Below the pieces are notes generated by a model that saw only the letters and a list, made by a program, of their open reading frames with translations, was not told the origin of the DNA and searched no databases. DNA of 64,000 nucleotides from Labedella gwakjiensis. GTDB lineage: Bacteria > Actinomycetota > Actinomycetes > Actinomycetales > Microbacteriaceae. This document shows positions 8,134-18,982 of the stretch, piece after piece. Every line of letters starts with the position of its first letter. Position 1 is the first letter of the stretch. The DNA lies in contig NZ_PYAU01000001.1 in NCBI RefSeq assembly GCF_003014675.1, positions 868,001 through 932,000 of the forward strand, in the 5' to 3' direction. Position numbers and translations under genes: made by a program.

Positions 8134-8161
8134 GCGGGCGATGCCGTGTGGCACCGCCCGC
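8134..8161. terminator. Bidirectional hairpin terminator
   Basis: GCGGGCG-a-TGCC-gtgt-GGCA-c-CGCCCGC forms a stem of 11 pairs with one internal mismatch and a 4-base loop, lying between the convergent stops of the hydrolase (8114) and the binding-protein gene (8181). Confidence 0.8.
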
Positions 8162-8180
8162 TCGTCTCGGATCCGTCGGA

Positions 8181-9071
8181 TCAGCTCGTGAGGCCGTCCA
8201 CGTAGTCCTGGTTGTCCTCGATCCACTGCTGCACGATGGGGCCGTAGTCGTCGCCGTCGTAGTCGACGAACATGGCCTGCTCGAGCGAGTAGAGGGTGTC
8301 GAGGTCCATCTGGAAGTCACCCATCCAGCCGGCGACCTCGGGGAACTCGTCCGCGAAGTCGAGCTTGCCGTAGGTGTGGAGAGACTCGGTGCCACCGAGG
8401 GCGCCCTCGGGGTCCTCGAGCTCCTTCACGGGGTAGGCCGTGTTGGCCCAGTGCGGGTCCCACAGGGTCGCGACGATGTTCTCGCCGGAGTCCGTCGCGG
8501 TCTGCAGCTCGGTGAGCATGGCGGCGGTCGACGAGGTCACGAAGTTCATGTCCTCGAGGCCGTAGCCCGGGATGACCTCGTTCTCCATCGCGAGGGTGAG
8601 GCCGGCGCCCGGCTCGATTCCCACGATGGTGTTGTCGAACAGGTCCGCGTTGTCGGCGAGCTCGTCGAGCGAGTCGATCGGGGCGTCCTCGTTCACGACG
8701 ACGGTGAGCTTCGACTCGTCGTTCCACGCGCCGAGGTCGGAGATGTCGTCGCCGAACTCCTCGAGGTACGAGGCGTGGGTGCCGGGCAGCCACACGTCGG
8801 TCGTCATGTCGTAGTCGCCGGACGCGAGTCCTGCGAAGACGGGGGCCACGTCGGCGTACTCGAGCTCGACGTTGTAGCCCTGCTCCTCGAGCACGGCCTT
8901 CCAGAGTTCGCTCGTGGCGACGGCCTCGTCCCAGCCGTTGAAGACCGCGATCGTGATGTCCTTCGACTCCTCGGCCGAGCCTCCGGCCGAGTCCCCGCCG
9001 GCGCAACCGGCGAGTCCGAGAAGTCCTGCTGTGGCGATCGCCGCGATGGCGACCTTGCTGTGCTTCTTCAT
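8181..9071 (-). CDS. opuAC: Glycine betaine/osmoprotectant ABC transporter substrate-binding lipoprotein
   Basis: 296 residues. Signal peptide with lipobox LAGC, then an OpuAC/ProX-type binding fold. Tryptophans that usually form the aromatic box for quaternary amines are seen in NGWDE, WLPGTH and WDPHWAN. AAAGGAA ribosome-binding site before ATG. Last gene of a three-gene operon (ATPase, permease, binding protein). The likely ligand is glycine betaine, proline betaine or a related compatible solute; exact specificity cannot be told from sequence. Confidence 0.85.
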   Translation of the reverse strand: MKKHSKVAIAAIATAGLLGLAGCAGGDSAGGSAEESKDITIAVFNGWDEAVATSELWKAVLEEQGYNVELEYADVAPVFAGLASGDYDMTTDVWLPGTHASYLEEFGDDISDLGAWNDESKLTVVVNEDAPIDSLDELADNADLFDNTIVGIEPGAGLTLAMENEVIPGYGLEDMNFVTSSTAAMLTELQTATDSGENIVATLWDPHWANTAYPVKELEDPEGALGGTESLHTYGKLDFADEFPEVAGWMGDFQMDLDTLYSLEQAMFVDYDGDDYGPIVQQWIEDNQDYVDGLTS

Positions 9072-9125
9072 TGTTTCCTTTCGTCCCCGCTGGTGCGCGA
9101 GGGGTGGGGGTATGAGGGGGCGGGC

Positions 9126-10091
9126 TCAGCCGCCCGTGGTGGGGGCGCGGCGCGCACCGCCGACGACGGCCTCCTCGGCCTCGTCGCGTGCGTCACGTGT
9201 GTCGCCGTCGCGCGACGAGTCGCCCGCCGGCTTCTCGTCGACGGCCTTCTTCGCGGAGCGTTTGGCGCCCTTCGTGCCGAACGACGCGGTCACCCGGTCG
9301 AGGAAGATCGCGAGGATCACGACGGACAGCCCGGCCTCGAAGCCGAGCCCCACGTCGATGCGGTTGAGGCTCGCGACGATCTCGCCACCGAGTCCTCCGG
9401 CACCGACCATGCCGGCGATGACGACCATGGACAGCGCGAGCATGATCACCTGGTTGATTCCGGCCATGATCGTGGGCAGCGCGAGGGGTAGCTGGATCTG
9501 TCGCAGGATGCGTCCGGGCGATGCGCCGAACGCCTGGCCGGCCTCCACGACCTCCTTGTCCACGCCGCGGATGCCGAGTTCCGTGAGGCGCACACCGGGA
9601 GCCATCGCGAAGATGATCGTCGCGACGATGCCGGGCACGACCCCCACGCGGAAGAGGATGAGCGCTGGGATCAGGTAGACGAACGCCGGCATCGTCTGCA
9701 TGAAGTCGAGTATCGGCTTCACGATCGTCGACGCCGTCTGGGATCGTGCGGCGAGGATGCCGACCGGGACGCTCACGACGACGGCGACGAGGCCGGCGAC
9801 GAGGACGAGCGCGAGCGAGTCCATGGCGTTGGACCACTGGCCGACGAGCTGGATGACCAGGAAGCCGAGGATCGATCCGACAGCGAGCTTCCAGCCCTTC
9901 ACGACGAACGCGAGAGCCGCGGCGACGATGATGACGACCCAGAACGGCGGGGTCGAGAGCACCCAGTCCACCCCGTCGTAGAGGCCGAGGAAGATGGTGC
10001 GGATCACGTCGAAGAGCGGCTGGAAGACGTCGGTGATGACGTCGATGACGTCCTCGGCCCAGTCGCCGATGGGCAGGCGGATGTCGTTCAC
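9126..10091 (-). CDS. opuAB: Glycine betaine/proline ABC transporter permease
   Basis: 321 residues with about six to seven membrane spans and the binding-protein-dependent transport signature in the cytoplasmic loop (EAGQAFGASPGRILRQIQLPLALPTIMAGINQ). An N-terminal amphipathic stretch (DWAEDVIDVITDVFQPLFDVI) precedes the membrane part, as in ProW. The C terminus is a charged cytoplasmic tail rich in Lys, Asp and Glu. GTG start overlaps the ATPase stop (GTGA). Confidence 0.88.
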   Translation of the reverse strand: MNDIRLPIGDWAEDVIDVITDVFQPLFDVIRTIFLGLYDGVDWVLSTPPFWVVIIVAAALAFVVKGWKLAVGSILGFLVIQLVGQWSNAMDSLALVLVAGLVAVVVSVPVGILAARSQTASTIVKPILDFMQTMPAFVYLIPALILFRVGVVPGIVATIIFAMAPGVRLTELGIRGVDKEVVEAGQAFGASPGRILRQIQLPLALPTIMAGINQVIMLALSMVVIAGMVGAGGLGGEIVASLNRIDVGLGFEAGLSVVILAIFLDRVTASFGTKGAKRSAKKAVDEKPAGDSSRDGDTRDARDEAEEAVVGGARRAPTTGG

Positions 10092-11407
10092 GCGTTCGTC
10101 CCTTCCATCGAGGCGTCCTGTTCGCCGGCGAGGTCCGCCGTCTCGCGAAGGGTCTCCGTCATGACGTCGACGGGCACCGTCGGGGCGGGCCCGACGACCG
10201 CGAGCTCGGAGGTGATGGCGCTGCTCGTGACGTTTCCGAGGGCCGCGAGGAGCGTCACGCGCGGGATCGCGCCGAGCAGCCTCCCGGCGTCGTCGACGAC
10301 GGCCACGGGGAGCGGGCTCTCCGCTGACGGCTCGAAGAGGTCGACGAGGTGCTGCTCGCCTGTGACGGTCGAGGCGTCGGTGCGCACGATCGGCATGAGG
10401 TCCTTCTGACCGCGCTTCACGAGCTTGAGCGCGTCGGTGTCGTGCACGACGCCGAGGAGCTTCCGTCCGTTGCCCACCACGAACACGGCCGAGGTCTGCA
10501 GGTCGCGCATGGTGCGGAGGGCGGCGCGCGGGCCGGCCGTCGCCGAGACGACGGAGCGAACGGGCTCCATCACACCGGCAGCCGTCAGCACGCGGGCCCT
10601 GTCGACGTCCTGCACGAACTGCGCGACGTAGTCGTTGGCCGGATCGGTGAGGATGTCGTCAGGCGTGCCCAGCTGCACGATGCGGCCATCGCGCATGACC
10701 GCGATCCGGTCGCCGAGGAACATCGCCTCGTTGAGGTCGTGCGTGATGAAGACGATCGTCTTGCCGAGCTCGCGCTGCAGCTCCACGAGCTGCTCCTGCA
10801 TCTCACGGCGGATCAGGGGGTCGAGTGCGGAGAACGCCTCGTCCATGAGCAGGATGTCGGTGTCGGCGGCGAGGGCGCGGGCGAGGCCGACACGCTGCTG
10901 CATGCCGCCGGAGAGCTGACCGGGGAACTTGTCCTCCCAGCCGGCGAGACCGACGCGGTCGAGCACACGCTGCGCCCGCTCGCGGCGCTCGGCCACCGGG
11001 ACGCCCTGCACCTCGAGTCCGTAGGCCGCGTTGTCCATGACCGTGCGGTGCGGCAGGAGCGCGAAGTGCTGGAAGACCATCGAGACGCGCTTCCGCCGAA
11101 CGTCGCGCAGAGCAGCCTCGGAGACGCCAGCGACCTCGGTGCCGAACACCTGCACGGAGCCGGAGGTCGGCTCGAGCAGACCGTTGAGCATGCGGATGAG
11201 TGTCGACTTGCCCGAGCCGGACAGCCCCATGACGACGAAGATCTCACCGACGTTCACGTCGAAGCTCGCGTCGATGACCGCGGCGGTGCCGAGACCCGCG
11301 ACCGTCGAACGGTCGGCGCCGTCGGCGAGTCGCTTGGCGGCCTCCTTCGGGCGGCGCCCGAACACCTTGTAGATACTGTCCGCCCGAATGGCGACGTCGT
11401 TGCTCAC
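10088..11407 (-). CDS. opuAA: Glycine betaine/proline ABC transporter ATP-binding protein with CBS domains
   Basis: 439 residues. ABC domain with Walker [10 protein letters not shown], signature [15 protein letters not shown], Walker [14 protein letters not shown] and FITHDLNEA; then a C-terminal tandem CBS region (about 280-400) that in OpuA senses ionic strength or nucleotides. A ~60-residue insertion-like N-terminal part ([14 protein letters not shown]) is typical of ProV. First gene of the operon; GTG start. Imports compatible solutes during osmotic stress. Confidence 0.88.
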   Translation of the reverse strand: MSNDVAIRADSIYKVFGRRPKEAAKRLADGADRSTVAGLGTAAVIDASFDVNVGEIFVVMGLSGSGKSTLIRMLNGLLEPTSGSVQVFGTEVAGVSEAALRDVRRKRVSMVFQHFALLPHRTVMDNAAYGLEVQGVPVAERRERAQRVLDRVGLAGWEDKFPGQLSGGMQQRVGLARALAADTDILLMDEAFSALDPLIRREMQEQLVELQRELGKTIVFITHDLNEAMFLGDRIAVMRDGRIVQLGTPDDILTDPANDYVAQFVQDVDRARVLTAAGVMEPVRSVVSATAGPRAALRTMRDLQTSAVFVVGNGRKLLGVVHDTDALKLVKRGQKDLMPIVRTDASTVTGEQHLVDLFEPSAESPLPVAVVDDAGRLLGAIPRVTLLAALGNVTSSAITSELAVVGPAPTVPVDVMTETLRETADLAGEQDASMEGTNA

Positions 11408-11886
11408 AGATTCTCCGAAACGCGCACGACGAATAACGCCCCACGGTTCTTCTGGTCTCGCCCGGGCGGAGGAACGTGTGCGGTCGCCTCGCCCATCAAG
11501 CCATGACGACGCACGTCTTCCTCAGGAGGAAGCTCCGGCGCTCAGGTCACGGCGAATCGGGACGATCGCTGGACCGATCATGGGACCGGTCCGACGCCCT
11601 CGCCATACGGAATCCGTGCCGCTGCAGGAACGGCTCGAGTTCTCGCGGACTCAGCTTTCGACCCTCGCGGGCCTCGTCAACGCTAACAACCGGATGTCCG
11701 GATAGCGAACCGGAGGCCCTCGATCCTGTGCACGTACGACCTCATTACGACGTGGTATGAACGTATCGAAAGCGCGTCTGACCAGGCTTTTTCGCGACCG
11801 TTATGAACTCGTGATGGAAACCGTGCAGCAGACGGCATTCCGGACGTCGCTACGCATCGGAACGCGGTCGCGACTGACAGGCCCGC
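11408..11886. other. Intergenic region, 479 bp, promoter region of betaine importer
   Basis: Lies upstream of the opuA operon and downstream of the E2 gene, all on the minus strand. Contains a short hairpin (CTTCCTCCTGAGGAAG on the minus strand) and a repeated TCCGG word near 11690-11715. No ORF, tRNA or known riboswitch could be supported. The AT content is slightly higher at 11730-11830. Confidence 0.4.
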
Positions 11887-13251
11887 TCACTCGAGGAGCA
11901 GCGCCGGCTCCTCCACGATGGACGCGACGTCGGCCAGGAACCGACTCGCGACGTCGCCGTCGACGACGCGGTGATCGAACGATGCTCCGAGGGTCGTGAC
12001 GTACCGCGGACGGACCTCGCCGTCGACCACCCACGGCTTCTGCTTGATCGTGCCGAGTGCCACGATGCCGACCTCGCCGGGATTGAGGATCGGCGTTCCG
12101 GTGTCCATCCCGAACACGCCGATGTTCGTGATCGTGATCGTGCCGTTCTGCATGTCGGCCGGCGGCGTCTTGCCGTCGCGGGCCTCGAGCGTCTTCTGTT
12201 CGAGCGCCTTCGCGAGCTCGAGCAGACTCATCGACTGCGCGTCCTTCACGTTCGGCACGAGCAGTCCGCGCGGCGTGGCAGCCGCGAACCCGAGGTTCAC
12301 GAAGTGGTGGACGATGATCTCGTCGTCCGTCCACGTCGCGTTGACCGTGGGGTTGCGGCGCACGGCCCAGATCATGGCCTTCGCCATGACGAGGAGGGGC
12401 GACACCTTTACGCCGGCGAAGTCGGGGGACGCCTTGAGCCGGCGCGTGAATTCCATGGTGCGTGTGGCGTCGACGTCGACGAACAGGCTCACGTGCGGGG
12501 CGCTGAAGGCGCTCGAGACCATCGCATTGGCGATCGCCTTGCGCACGCCGCGGACGGGGATGCGCTCCTCGCGGCTGTCGCCCCACTCGGGCGTCTCGAT
12601 GTTGCGGAAGACGCTCGCCTGGCTGGCCTGGCGCACCACATCGTCACGCGTGATCTCCCCGGCGAGGCCCGTGCCCTCGACCTCCGCGAGGTCGACGCCG
12701 AGGTCCCGCGCGAGCTTGCGGATCGGAGGCTTCGCGATCACCGGACCGGCGGACGCCGCGGGGACCGACGCCGGCGGGGTGGGCTTCCGCGCCGCGAGGC
12801 CCTTGCGGCGGCGCGAGGTGGCGTGACCGCCCGTGCCGTAGCCGACGAGCACAGAGCCCTCGCCGTCGTTCGACGGGGCGATCGTGCCGGCCGTGTCGGC
12901 GGCGGCGGATGCCACCTCGTCCGAGACGGGCGTCGCACCGGGTGTCGCGGCGGCCTGCACGCCGGCGGACACGGGGGCTGGAGCCTCCGCCGGACCCGCA
13001 GACGCATTCGCATCGGTCTGCACCGTGAGGATGGCGGCGCCGACCTCGACGGTCTGCCCCTCTTCCGCGAGCACGGAGCCGATGACGCCCTCGAGCGGCG
13101 ACGGCAGCTCCACGAGCGACTTGGCCGTCTCGATCTCGACGATCACCTGGTTGAGCTCCACGCGGTCGCCGGGTGCGACGTGCCACGACACGATCTCCGC
13201 CTCGGTGAGACCCTCGCCGACGTCGGGGAGGGTGATGTTCTGCTCGCTCAT
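11887..13251 (-). CDS. bkdC: Dihydrolipoamide acyltransferase (E2) of branched-chain 2-oxoacid/pyruvate dehydrogenase
   Basis: 454 residues. One N-terminal lipoyl domain ([20 protein letters not shown]; lipoylated lysine in [13 protein letters not shown]), an Ala/Pro-rich linker, a peripheral subunit-binding domain ([21 protein letters not shown]) and a C-terminal acyltransferase core ending in the catalytic [10 protein letters not shown] motif. Transfers the acyl group from E1-bound lipoamide to CoA. ATG 13251 chosen; the reading frame continues upstream but without the conserved N terminus. No E3 (lipoamide dehydrogenase) gene lies in this operon. Confidence 0.92.
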   Translation of the reverse strand: MSEQNITLPDVGEGLTEAEIVSWHVAPGDRVELNQVIVEIETAKSLVELPSPLEGVIGSVLAEEGQTVEVGAAILTVQTDANASAGPAEAPAPVSAGVQAAATPGATPVSDEVASAAADTAGTIAPSNDGEGSVLVGYGTGGHATSRRRKGLAARKPTPPASVPAASAGPVIAKPPIRKLARDLGVDLAEVEGTGLAGEITRDDVVRQASQASVFRNIETPEWGDSREERIPVRGVRKAIANAMVSSAFSAPHVSLFVDVDATRTMEFTRRLKASPDFAGVKVSPLLVMAKAMIWAVRRNPTVNATWTDDEIIVHHFVNLGFAAATPRGLLVPNVKDAQSMSLLELAKALEQKTLEARDGKTPPADMQNGTITITNIGVFGMDTGTPILNPGEVGIVALGTIKQKPWVVDGEVRPRYVTTLGASFDHRVVDGDVASRFLADVASIVEEPALLLE

Positions 13252-13273
13252 GCGATGACTCCTGTGGTGTGGA

Positions 13274-14290
13274 TCAGTAGGCGAGGGCGCGATCGACGGC
13301 CTCGAGGATACGGTCGGCGTCGGGCAGGTAGACGCCCTCGAGCTTCGCGGGCGGGAACGGCACGTCGAATCCGGAGACGCGCAGCACGGGGGCCTCGAGC
13401 GAGTAGAAGGCACGCTCCGCGACGGTGGCTGCGATCTCCGAGCCGACCGACACCGAGCCCGGTGCCTCCTGCGCCACGATGAGACGGCCCGTCTTGCGCA
13501 CGCTCTCGAGGATCGGGTCGTAGTCGATCGGGGAGATCGAACGGAGGTCGACGACCTCGAGGCTGATGCCTTCCTCGGCCGCGAGTTCAGCCGCCTGGAG
13601 CAGCACGCTCACCATGGCGCCGTGGGCGAGGACCGTGACGTCGCTGCCGACCCGGACGACGCGGCTCGCGTGGAGCGGCACGGACGGGGCCGAGAGGTCG
13701 ACGGCGCCCTTCTGCCAGTAGCGGCTCTTCGGCTCGAAGAACATGACGGGGTCGTTCGACGCGATCGCCTCCTGGATCATCCAGTAGGCGTCGTGCGGGG
13801 TGGAGGGGCTCACCGAACGCAGGCCCGCCGTGTGCGCGAAGTACGCCTCCGGGCTCTCCTGGTGGTGCTCGACGGCGCCGATGTGCCCGCCGTACGGCAC
13901 ACGGATGACGACCGGGAACGACTGGTTGCCCTCGTGCCGGTTCGTGAGCTTCGCGAGCTGGGAGGTGATCTGGTCGAAGCCGGGGAAGATGAAGCCGTCG
14001 AACTGGATCTCGCACACGGGACGGTAGCCGCGCATCGCGAGACCGATCGCGGTTCCGACGATGCCCGACTCGGCGAGCGGGGTGTCGAGGACGCGATTCT
14101 CGCCGTAGGTCTTCTGGAGCCCTTCCGTGACGCGGAACACGCCACCCAGGGTGCCGATGTCCTCGCCCATGAGGAGCACGCGGTCGTCGGCCGCGAGGGC
14201 CGCATCGAGGCCGGCGTTGAGGGCCTTGGCCATCGGCATCGTCGCGAGTTCGGTGCGCGTCGGTACCTGCGTCGCCGTGGTGTCGGTCAT
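13274..14290 (-). CDS. bkdB: 2-oxoacid dehydrogenase E1 component, beta subunit
   Basis: 338 residues, the usual length. Transketolase-type pyrimidine-binding domain with [34 protein letters not shown] and the [16 protein letters not shown] region of branched-chain/pyruvate E1beta, then the C-terminal transketolase domain. Pairs with E1alpha as an alpha2beta2 thiamine-diphosphate enzyme that decarboxylates 2-oxoacids. ATG start overlaps the E1alpha stop (ATGA). Confidence 0.93.
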   Translation of the reverse strand: MTDTTATQVPTRTELATMPMAKALNAGLDAALAADDRVLLMGEDIGTLGGVFRVTEGLQKTYGENRVLDTPLAESGIVGTAIGLAMRGYRPVCEIQFDGFIFPGFDQITSQLAKLTNRHEGNQSFPVVIRVPYGGHIGAVEHHQESPEAYFAHTAGLRSVSPSTPHDAYWMIQEAIASNDPVMFFEPKSRYWQKGAVDLSAPSVPLHASRVVRVGSDVTVLAHGAMVSVLLQAAELAAEEGISLEVVDLRSISPIDYDPILESVRKTGRLIVAQEAPGSVSVGSEIAATVAERAFYSLEAPVLRVSGFDVPFPPAKLEGVYLPDADRILEAVDRALAY

Positions 14291-15432
14291 CGTGCGTCGC
14301 CCCCTTCGAGGCTCTCCTCGTAGCGTTCGAGCCACTCGAACTGTTCGGCCGTGAGCGGGTGCTCGTCGGTGTACACGTTCTCGAACATGAGATCCGCCGG
14401 CGGCGACTCGAGGGCGAGCGTCCGCCGTCTCGTGTCGGCGGCGTAGTCCTTCGCCTGGGCGGCGACCTCGGCGAAGAACGCGTCGTCGGCCCCTCGGGAG
14501 CGCAGGTAGGTCTGGAACCGTGCGATCGGGTCGCGAGCGACCCACGAGGCGAGCTCGTCGTCCGTGCGGTACTTGGTGGGGTCGTCGCTCGTGGTGTGGG
14601 CGCCGATCCGGTACGTGAGCGCCTCCACGAGCCGTGGACCGCCGCCCGCGCGCGCCTCGTCGAGGTTCTTCGCCGTGACGGCGTAGCTCGCGAGCACGTC
14701 GTTGCCGTCGATCTGCACACTCGGGATGCCGAACCCCGTTCCGCGCTTGAACAGCGGCGTGCGGGACTGGCGTGTGACGGGGACGGAGATCGCCCAGTGG
14801 TTGTTCTGCAGGAAGAAGACCTGCGGCGTCTGGTAGCTGGCGGCGAAGACGAACGCCTCGCTCACGTCGCCCTGACTCGTCGCGCCGTCGCCGAAGTAGA
14901 CGATCGCGGCCTGGTCGCTCTCGAGGTCGCCCGTGCCGCTCGCACCGTCGAGCGCGATCCCCATCGCGTAGCCGGTGGCGTGCAGCGCTTGCGAGCCGAT
15001 GACGAGCGTGTAGAGGTGGAAGTTGCCGTTGCGGGGGTCCTTCGGGTCCCATCCGCCGTGCGTCACACCGCGCAGCAGACGGACGACGTTCATGAGGTCG
15101 ATGCCGCGGACGAAGCCCACGGCGTGCTCGCGGTACGACGGGAAGACGTGGTCCTGCGGCCGCGTCGCGTAGGCGGAACCCACCTGCGCGGCTTCCTGGC
15201 CGTGGCTCGGGACCCAGAGCGCCAGCTGGCCCTGTCTCTGCAGGTTGCCGGCCTCCACATCGAAGGCACGCACGACGGTCATGTCGTGGAACATGCGCTG
15301 GAGCGTCGCGTCGTCGAGTCCCGCGACGATGTCGCCGTACTCCTCTGCTCCGGCATTCGGCGCGAACGTTCCGTCCGGCGCGATGAACTGCACCGGCGTC
15401 GGCACCGTGGTCGTCTCTGTCAGGTCGGTCAT
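14287..15432 (-). CDS. bkdA: 2-oxoacid dehydrogenase E1 component, alpha subunit
   Basis: 381 residues. Thiamine diphosphate-binding motif [14 protein letters not shown]...NNHW (GDG...NN type), [10 protein letters not shown]-like substrate region ([13 protein letters not shown]) and the phosphorylation-loop-like [15 protein letters not shown] segment common to branched-chain 2-oxoacid dehydrogenase E1alpha. Likely substrate: 2-oxoacids of Val/Leu/Ile (giving branched CoA primers for iso/anteiso fatty acids), with pyruvate not excluded. ATG overlaps the aminotransferase stop. Confidence 0.92.
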   Translation of the reverse strand: MTDLTETTTVPTPVQFIAPDGTFAPNAGAEEYGDIVAGLDDATLQRMFHDMTVVRAFDVEAGNLQRQGQLALWVPSHGQEAAQVGSAYATRPQDHVFPSYREHAVGFVRGIDLMNVVRLLRGVTHGGWDPKDPRNGNFHLYTLVIGSQALHATGYAMGIALDGASGTGDLESDQAAIVYFGDGATSQGDVSEAFVFAASYQTPQVFFLQNNHWAISVPVTRQSRTPLFKRGTGFGIPSVQIDGNDVLASYAVTAKNLDEARAGGGPRLVEALTYRIGAHTTSDDPTKYRTDDELASWVARDPIARFQTYLRSRGADDAFFAEVAAQAKDYAADTRRRTLALESPPADLMFENVYTDEHPLTAEQFEWLERYEESLEGGDAR

Positions 15433-16544
15433 GCCCGGACCTCCGTCCGTCTCGCGGGATGATCGGCGGGGAGCAGATCGACGATCCGCCTGCCCGCCTC
15501 GATGACGCCGTCCACGGCGTCGGCCTCGCCGATGGAGATGCGGACCCCGTCACCGGGGAACACCCTCGTGACGACGCCCTGGTCGAGGAGGATCTCGCCG
15601 ACGGCCGTGGACTCGTCGCCCGCGGCGATCCAGAGGAAGTTGCCCTGCGCCGCCGGAATGGCGAGGCCGATGTCACGGAGGCTCGCCGCGAGGTCGTCGC
15701 GTCGCGACGCGAGGGTGCCGACGCGCTCGAGCAGTTCGGTCTCGAGGCCGAGCGACGCGATGGCGGCCTGCTGCGCCGGCTCGGTGACCGAGAGCGGGAT
15801 GGCCGCGGCGCGCGCGGCGTCGAGGATCGGGGCCGGACCGGTGGCCCAGCCGATGCGGAGGCCGGCGAGACCGTAGGCCTTCGAGAACGTGCGGAGCACG
15901 ACGAGGTTCGGCCGGGTGCCGAGGAGGGCGAGCCCGTTCACAGCCGAGCCGTCGGTGACGAACTCGGCGTACGCCTCGTCGAGGATGACGAGCACGTCGG
16001 ACGGGACGCGATCGAGGAATGCGGCGAAGCCCTCGGCCGAGACGACCGTGCCGGTGGGGTTGTTGGGCGAGCAGACGATGACGACGCGCGTGCGCTCCGT
16101 GACGGCGGCGGCGATGGCGTCGAGGTCGTGTGAGTGGTCTGCGCGGTTCGGGACCTGAACGCTCGTCGCGCCGGCGACGGTGACGAGGCCCGGGTAGGCC
16201 TCGAACGAGCGCCAGGCGTAGACCACCTCGTCGCCCGGACCGGCGGCCGCCGTGATGAGCTGGCTGAGGAGCGCGACGGAACCGGCACCGACGTGGACCT
16301 CGTCGACGCTCGCACCGACGCGCTCGGCGAGCACCTCGCGGAGCGCGAGAGCCGATGCATCGGGATAGCGGTTGACCGCAGCGGAAGCGACCACGGCCTC
16401 GAGCACGCCGGGCAGCGGAGGGAAGGGGTTCTCGTTGCTCGACAGCTTGAAGGCGTCGGGACCGGCCGGTCGTCCCTGTCGGTACGGCGGGGTGGCCAGG
16501 ATCTCCGGACGGAGCTTCACCGCGGGCTGCTCGGAGTTCGTCAC
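15429..16544 (-). CDS. Aminotransferase class I/II, histidinol-phosphate/aromatic aminotransferase type
   Basis: 371 residues, a PLP fold-type I enzyme: [15 protein letters not shown] terminus, [16 protein letters not shown], and the Schiff-base lysine in [15 protein letters not shown]. This is the HisC/Pat family; actinobacterial Pat acts on phenylpyruvate. Being first in an operon with branched-chain 2-oxoacid dehydrogenase genes, it may supply the 2-oxoacid substrates, but that is inference. GTG 16544 is chosen because it begins directly before the conserved N terminus; an open frame continues upstream but lacks homology. Confidence 0.8.
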   Translation of the reverse strand: MTNSEQPAVKLRPEILATPPYRQGRPAGPDAFKLSSNENPFPPLPGVLEAVVASAAVNRYPDASALALREVLAERVGASVDEVHVGAGSVALLSQLITAAAGPGDEVVYAWRSFEAYPGLVTVAGATSVQVPNRADHSHDLDAIAAAVTERTRVVIVCSPNNPTGTVVSAEGFAAFLDRVPSDVLVILDEAYAEFVTDGSAVNGLALLGTRPNLVVLRTFSKAYGLAGLRIGWATGPAPILDAARAAAIPLSVTEPAQQAAIASLGLETELLERVGTLASRRDDLAASLRDIGLAIPAAQGNFLWIAAGDESTAVGEILLDQGVVTRVFPGDGVRISIGEADAVDGVIEAGRRIVDLLPADHPARRTEVRA

Positions 16545-16664
16545 CTTTCGAGTGTAGACGCGGGTCCCATAACCGGGCCGGTATACCCGGGTGCGGGTCT
16601 CGTCGCGACCGGAATGAGACCGTGCGACTGGAACCTGTCGCCGGCCGCGTGGGATAGTGGAGCC

Positions 16665-17066
16665 ATGGGCGGTCTCCTCCTTCGTATCGTGATCAACGCC
16701 GTCGCGATCTGGCTCACCACGTTGATCGTGGCCGGTGTGACCGTCACCCCGTGGACGAGCGGGGACTGGGTCGCCACCGTCGTCACGTATCTGATCGTGG
16801 CCGTCGTGTTCGCCCTCGTGAACAGCATCGTCGGAACCGTCATCCGGATCGTGGCCTTCCCGCTCTACATCCTCACGCTCGGGCTCATCTCCTTCATCGT
16901 GAACGGCCTGCTCCTCATGCTCGTGGCGGCCATCACGTCGCTCTTCGGCTTCGGCCTCCATGTGGACGGCTTCTGGTGGGGCGTGCTCGGAGCACTCGTC
17001 TTCGCGATCATCAACGGGATCTTCAACCTGATCCTGCGACCGCAGCTGCGCTCGGCGCGCGACTGA
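16665..17066 (+). CDS. Phage holin family IV-like / DUF-type four-helix membrane protein
   Basis: 133 residues with four hydrophobic segments and small loops; resembles the chromosomal phage_holin_4_2 family ([73 protein letters not shown]). Members are common in actinobacteria, are not tied to prophage, and have no proven function. GGAG ribosome-binding site 2-4 bases before ATG. Divergent from the aminotransferase operon with ~120 bp between. Confidence 0.8.
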   Translation: MGGLLLRIVINAVAIWLTTLIVAGVTVTPWTSGDWVATVVTYLIVAVVFALVNSIVGTVIRIVAFPLYILTLGLISFIVNGLLLMLVAAITSLFGFGLHVDGFWWGVLGALVFAIINGIFNLILRPQLRSARD

Positions 17067-17085
17067 CGGAGACCTCCTTCCTCGC

Positions 17086-18492
17086 TCACGGACGGTCCCG
17101 ATCCGCGCGATACTCCTGGGCCGTGCCGTCGGCACCGTCAGGCGCGAGCCGCCCGAGTGCCTGCCGGAGATCGAGCATCCGACGGTCGTCTGAGGCGTCC
17201 ATGAGCCGAGCGGTGCGCTCGTACTCCTCGATCGAGTGGGCGCTGAGGAGCGAGTCCCCCTCCTGGTGACGTGACCCGGTGTCGCGCGTGACCACCGTCC
17301 GATCGTCGTCGACCGCGTCGGTCCCGGCGAGCGCCGGCACCAGGTCGTCCGTGTGCTCGACCGCTACCGTGATGATGCCATCGACAGTGTGGACCTGGGC
17401 GGAGGGGGCTCCGAACGTCACGACGGTGTCGACGGCGTACTCCCCGGACGCGGCGACGGCCGCGGCGACGAGACCGCCTTGGGAATGGCCGGCGATGGCG
17501 ACCGGATCTCCTGCATCGATGCCCGCCTCGGCCATCGCGTCGAGCACCGCCCTGTAGGCCGCTCCGTCCTCCCCCGCGACGGTGCCGACGGCCGACTCGA
17601 TGTCGAACGGCTCGTCGGACGCACCCGGCGCGAGCTCGACCGTTCCTCCCACATAGACGCCCCAGCGGGTCTCGCCCGACGGCGACCCGTACTCCTCGAT
17701 TCGGATCTGCGGGCGTCCCGGCGCGTTCGCGGGGATGCGGGAGGCGACGTCGGCCGCGCCCCTCGGCGGCGCGACGGACGTCGCCCCGCCGACGGACGTG
17801 ACCGTGACAGGCGTGTCGGCGAGACGCGCGGCGGCGCCCACGAAGGGCGATGACGCCAACCCGGCGAGCCCCGAGCCCACGGCGCGGCGCGGGAGGCCGG
17901 TGGCCCCGGCGACGATGTCGTCGCTCGTGGAGACCACTGCTCGAAGAAGACCGACGGCTCCCGGTGTGGCCACGTGCCGCGAGTTGGTCGCGACCCAGCT
18001 GCCGAGGTCGGCTCCGAGGCTCGACACCGCACGGCGCGTGACGGGGTTCAGCCACAACACCCCGGCCACGGCGAGCGCCGGCGCCACGGCGGGGAGAGCC
18101 GCCACGGCCACCGGGGCGATGAGAGCCGGTAGTGAGCGAGCGACGACGAGACCGAATGCCTGCGCCGCGAGACCACCGAGCCCGTCGAGCAGGGTCTGGG
18201 CGACGTCCTCCGCTCCCCCGTACACCGCGGCGGCCACGGCCGCGGCACCGCCCACGCGGGTGGCCGTGTCCGCCGCTCGCACAAGCGCCGTCTCGGCCGC
18301 CGCGATGTCATCGCGCGCGAAGTCGTACGGAGCCGCGTCCGGTACAGCGGCGAGCGCGGACACGGCGGCCAGCAGATCGGCGCGCCAATCCGACACCTGC
18401 AGGGCCAATGCCTCGAGCATCGCCGCGGCCTCGTGCAATTCGTCGGTGTCGACGCCCGTGCGCCCGCCGGTGGAGACGTCGATTCCGCTCAT
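17086..18492 (-). CDS. Alpha/beta-hydrolase (PGAP1-like lipase) with N-terminal helical domain
   Basis: 468 residues. N-terminal helical region (1-110, ESX/WXG-like heptads: [20 protein letters not shown]), a hydrophobic central segment (about 110-150, membrane-associated), then a hydrolase domain with nucleophile S337 in GHSQGG, and a downstream acid/histidine set ([22 protein letters not shown]). Resembles actinobacterial proteins whose N terminus looks like a type VII secretion substrate. ATG overlaps the stop of the upstream small helical protein, so the two are made together. Substrate unknown. Confidence 0.65.
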   Translation of the reverse strand: MSGIDVSTGGRTGVDTDELHEAAAMLEALALQVSDWRADLLAAVSALAAVPDAAPYDFARDDIAAAETALVRAADTATRVGGAAAVAAAVYGGAEDVAQTLLDGLGGLAAQAFGLVVARSLPALIAPVAVAALPAVAPALAVAGVLWLNPVTRRAVSSLGADLGSWVATNSRHVATPGAVGLLRAVVSTSDDIVAGATGLPRRAVGSGLAGLASSPFVGAAARLADTPVTVTSVGGATSVAPPRGAADVASRIPANAPGRPQIRIEEYGSPSGETRWGVYVGGTVELAPGASDEPFDIESAVGTVAGEDGAAYRAVLDAMAEAGIDAGDPVAIAGHSQGGLVAAAVAASGEYAVDTVVTFGAPSAQVHTVDGIITVAVEHTDDLVPALAGTDAVDDDRTVVTRDTGSRHQEGDSLLSAHSIEEYERTARLMDASDDRRMLDLRQALGRLAPDGADGTAQEYRADRDRP

Positions 18493-18797
18493 CGCGCCAC
18501 CGCGCCCGCCGCTGACGGCGCCGCCACCTGCACATCGGCGAGCATCAGGAGGGCTCGATCGATCGCATCGATCGCCTGGGCGAGAAACCGGCGCGTGGTG
18601 TTGAGCTCCTGCGCGACCTCGGCCACCCGCGCGCGATAGAGCGACGCGGCGGCGGAGTCCCAGTGCTCGGCGTCCGCCCGGGCCACGATGTCCCTCGCGG
18701 CCTCACTCGTCAGCGCGTGGAGACGGGCGATCGCCCATCGCTGCGACCTGAGCGCCTCCCGTACGCGCTCCAGGCGGTCCCTCGTCATGTCCGTCAT
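18489..18797 (-). CDS. Small all-helical protein, WXG100/ESX-like
   Basis: 102 residues, predicted as two long helices separated by an HWDSAAASLY turn, reminiscent of the W-x-[G/S]-x-A-A hairpin in ESX substrates. Good ribosome-binding site (GGAGG). Coupled by ATGA overlap to the hydrolase gene, whose N terminus is also helical, suggesting the two proteins pair. No EccC-type ATPase or other type VII component occurs in the window. Confidence 0.55.
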   Translation of the reverse strand: MTDMTRDRLERVREALRSQRWAIARLHALTSEAARDIVARADAEHWDSAAASLYRARVAEVAQELNTTRRFLAQAIDAIDRALLMLADVQVAAPSAAGAVAR

Positions 18798-18982
18798 ATC
18801 CGTCCTCCCCGTCGAGCACCCCGCTCGACCACCCCACTGTCGACGATGGGCGAGGGCGCGCCCGGCCGTCCGGGCGGTGCGGTGGACGGGGTCGACCCGA
18901 GGAGGTCTGTGGACGACGAGTGGAGCGGACAGGGTCCGGAATCGCCCTGTGCAGGACGGGACGAGTGGTCCACAATGGGCGA

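Noticed and set aside
11408-11886. Riboswitch in the leader of the betaine importer
   Set aside because: Only a small hairpin is visible; no conserved glycine, c-di-AMP or other riboswitch core could be matched by eye.
16561-16600. Operator-like CCGGG/CCCGG repeats upstream of the aminotransferase
   Set aside because: Short, GC-only and imperfect; expected by chance at this base composition.
16665-17066. Holin-like protein as evidence of a prophage
   Set aside because: No other phage gene nearby; this family is ordinary in actinobacterial chromosomes.
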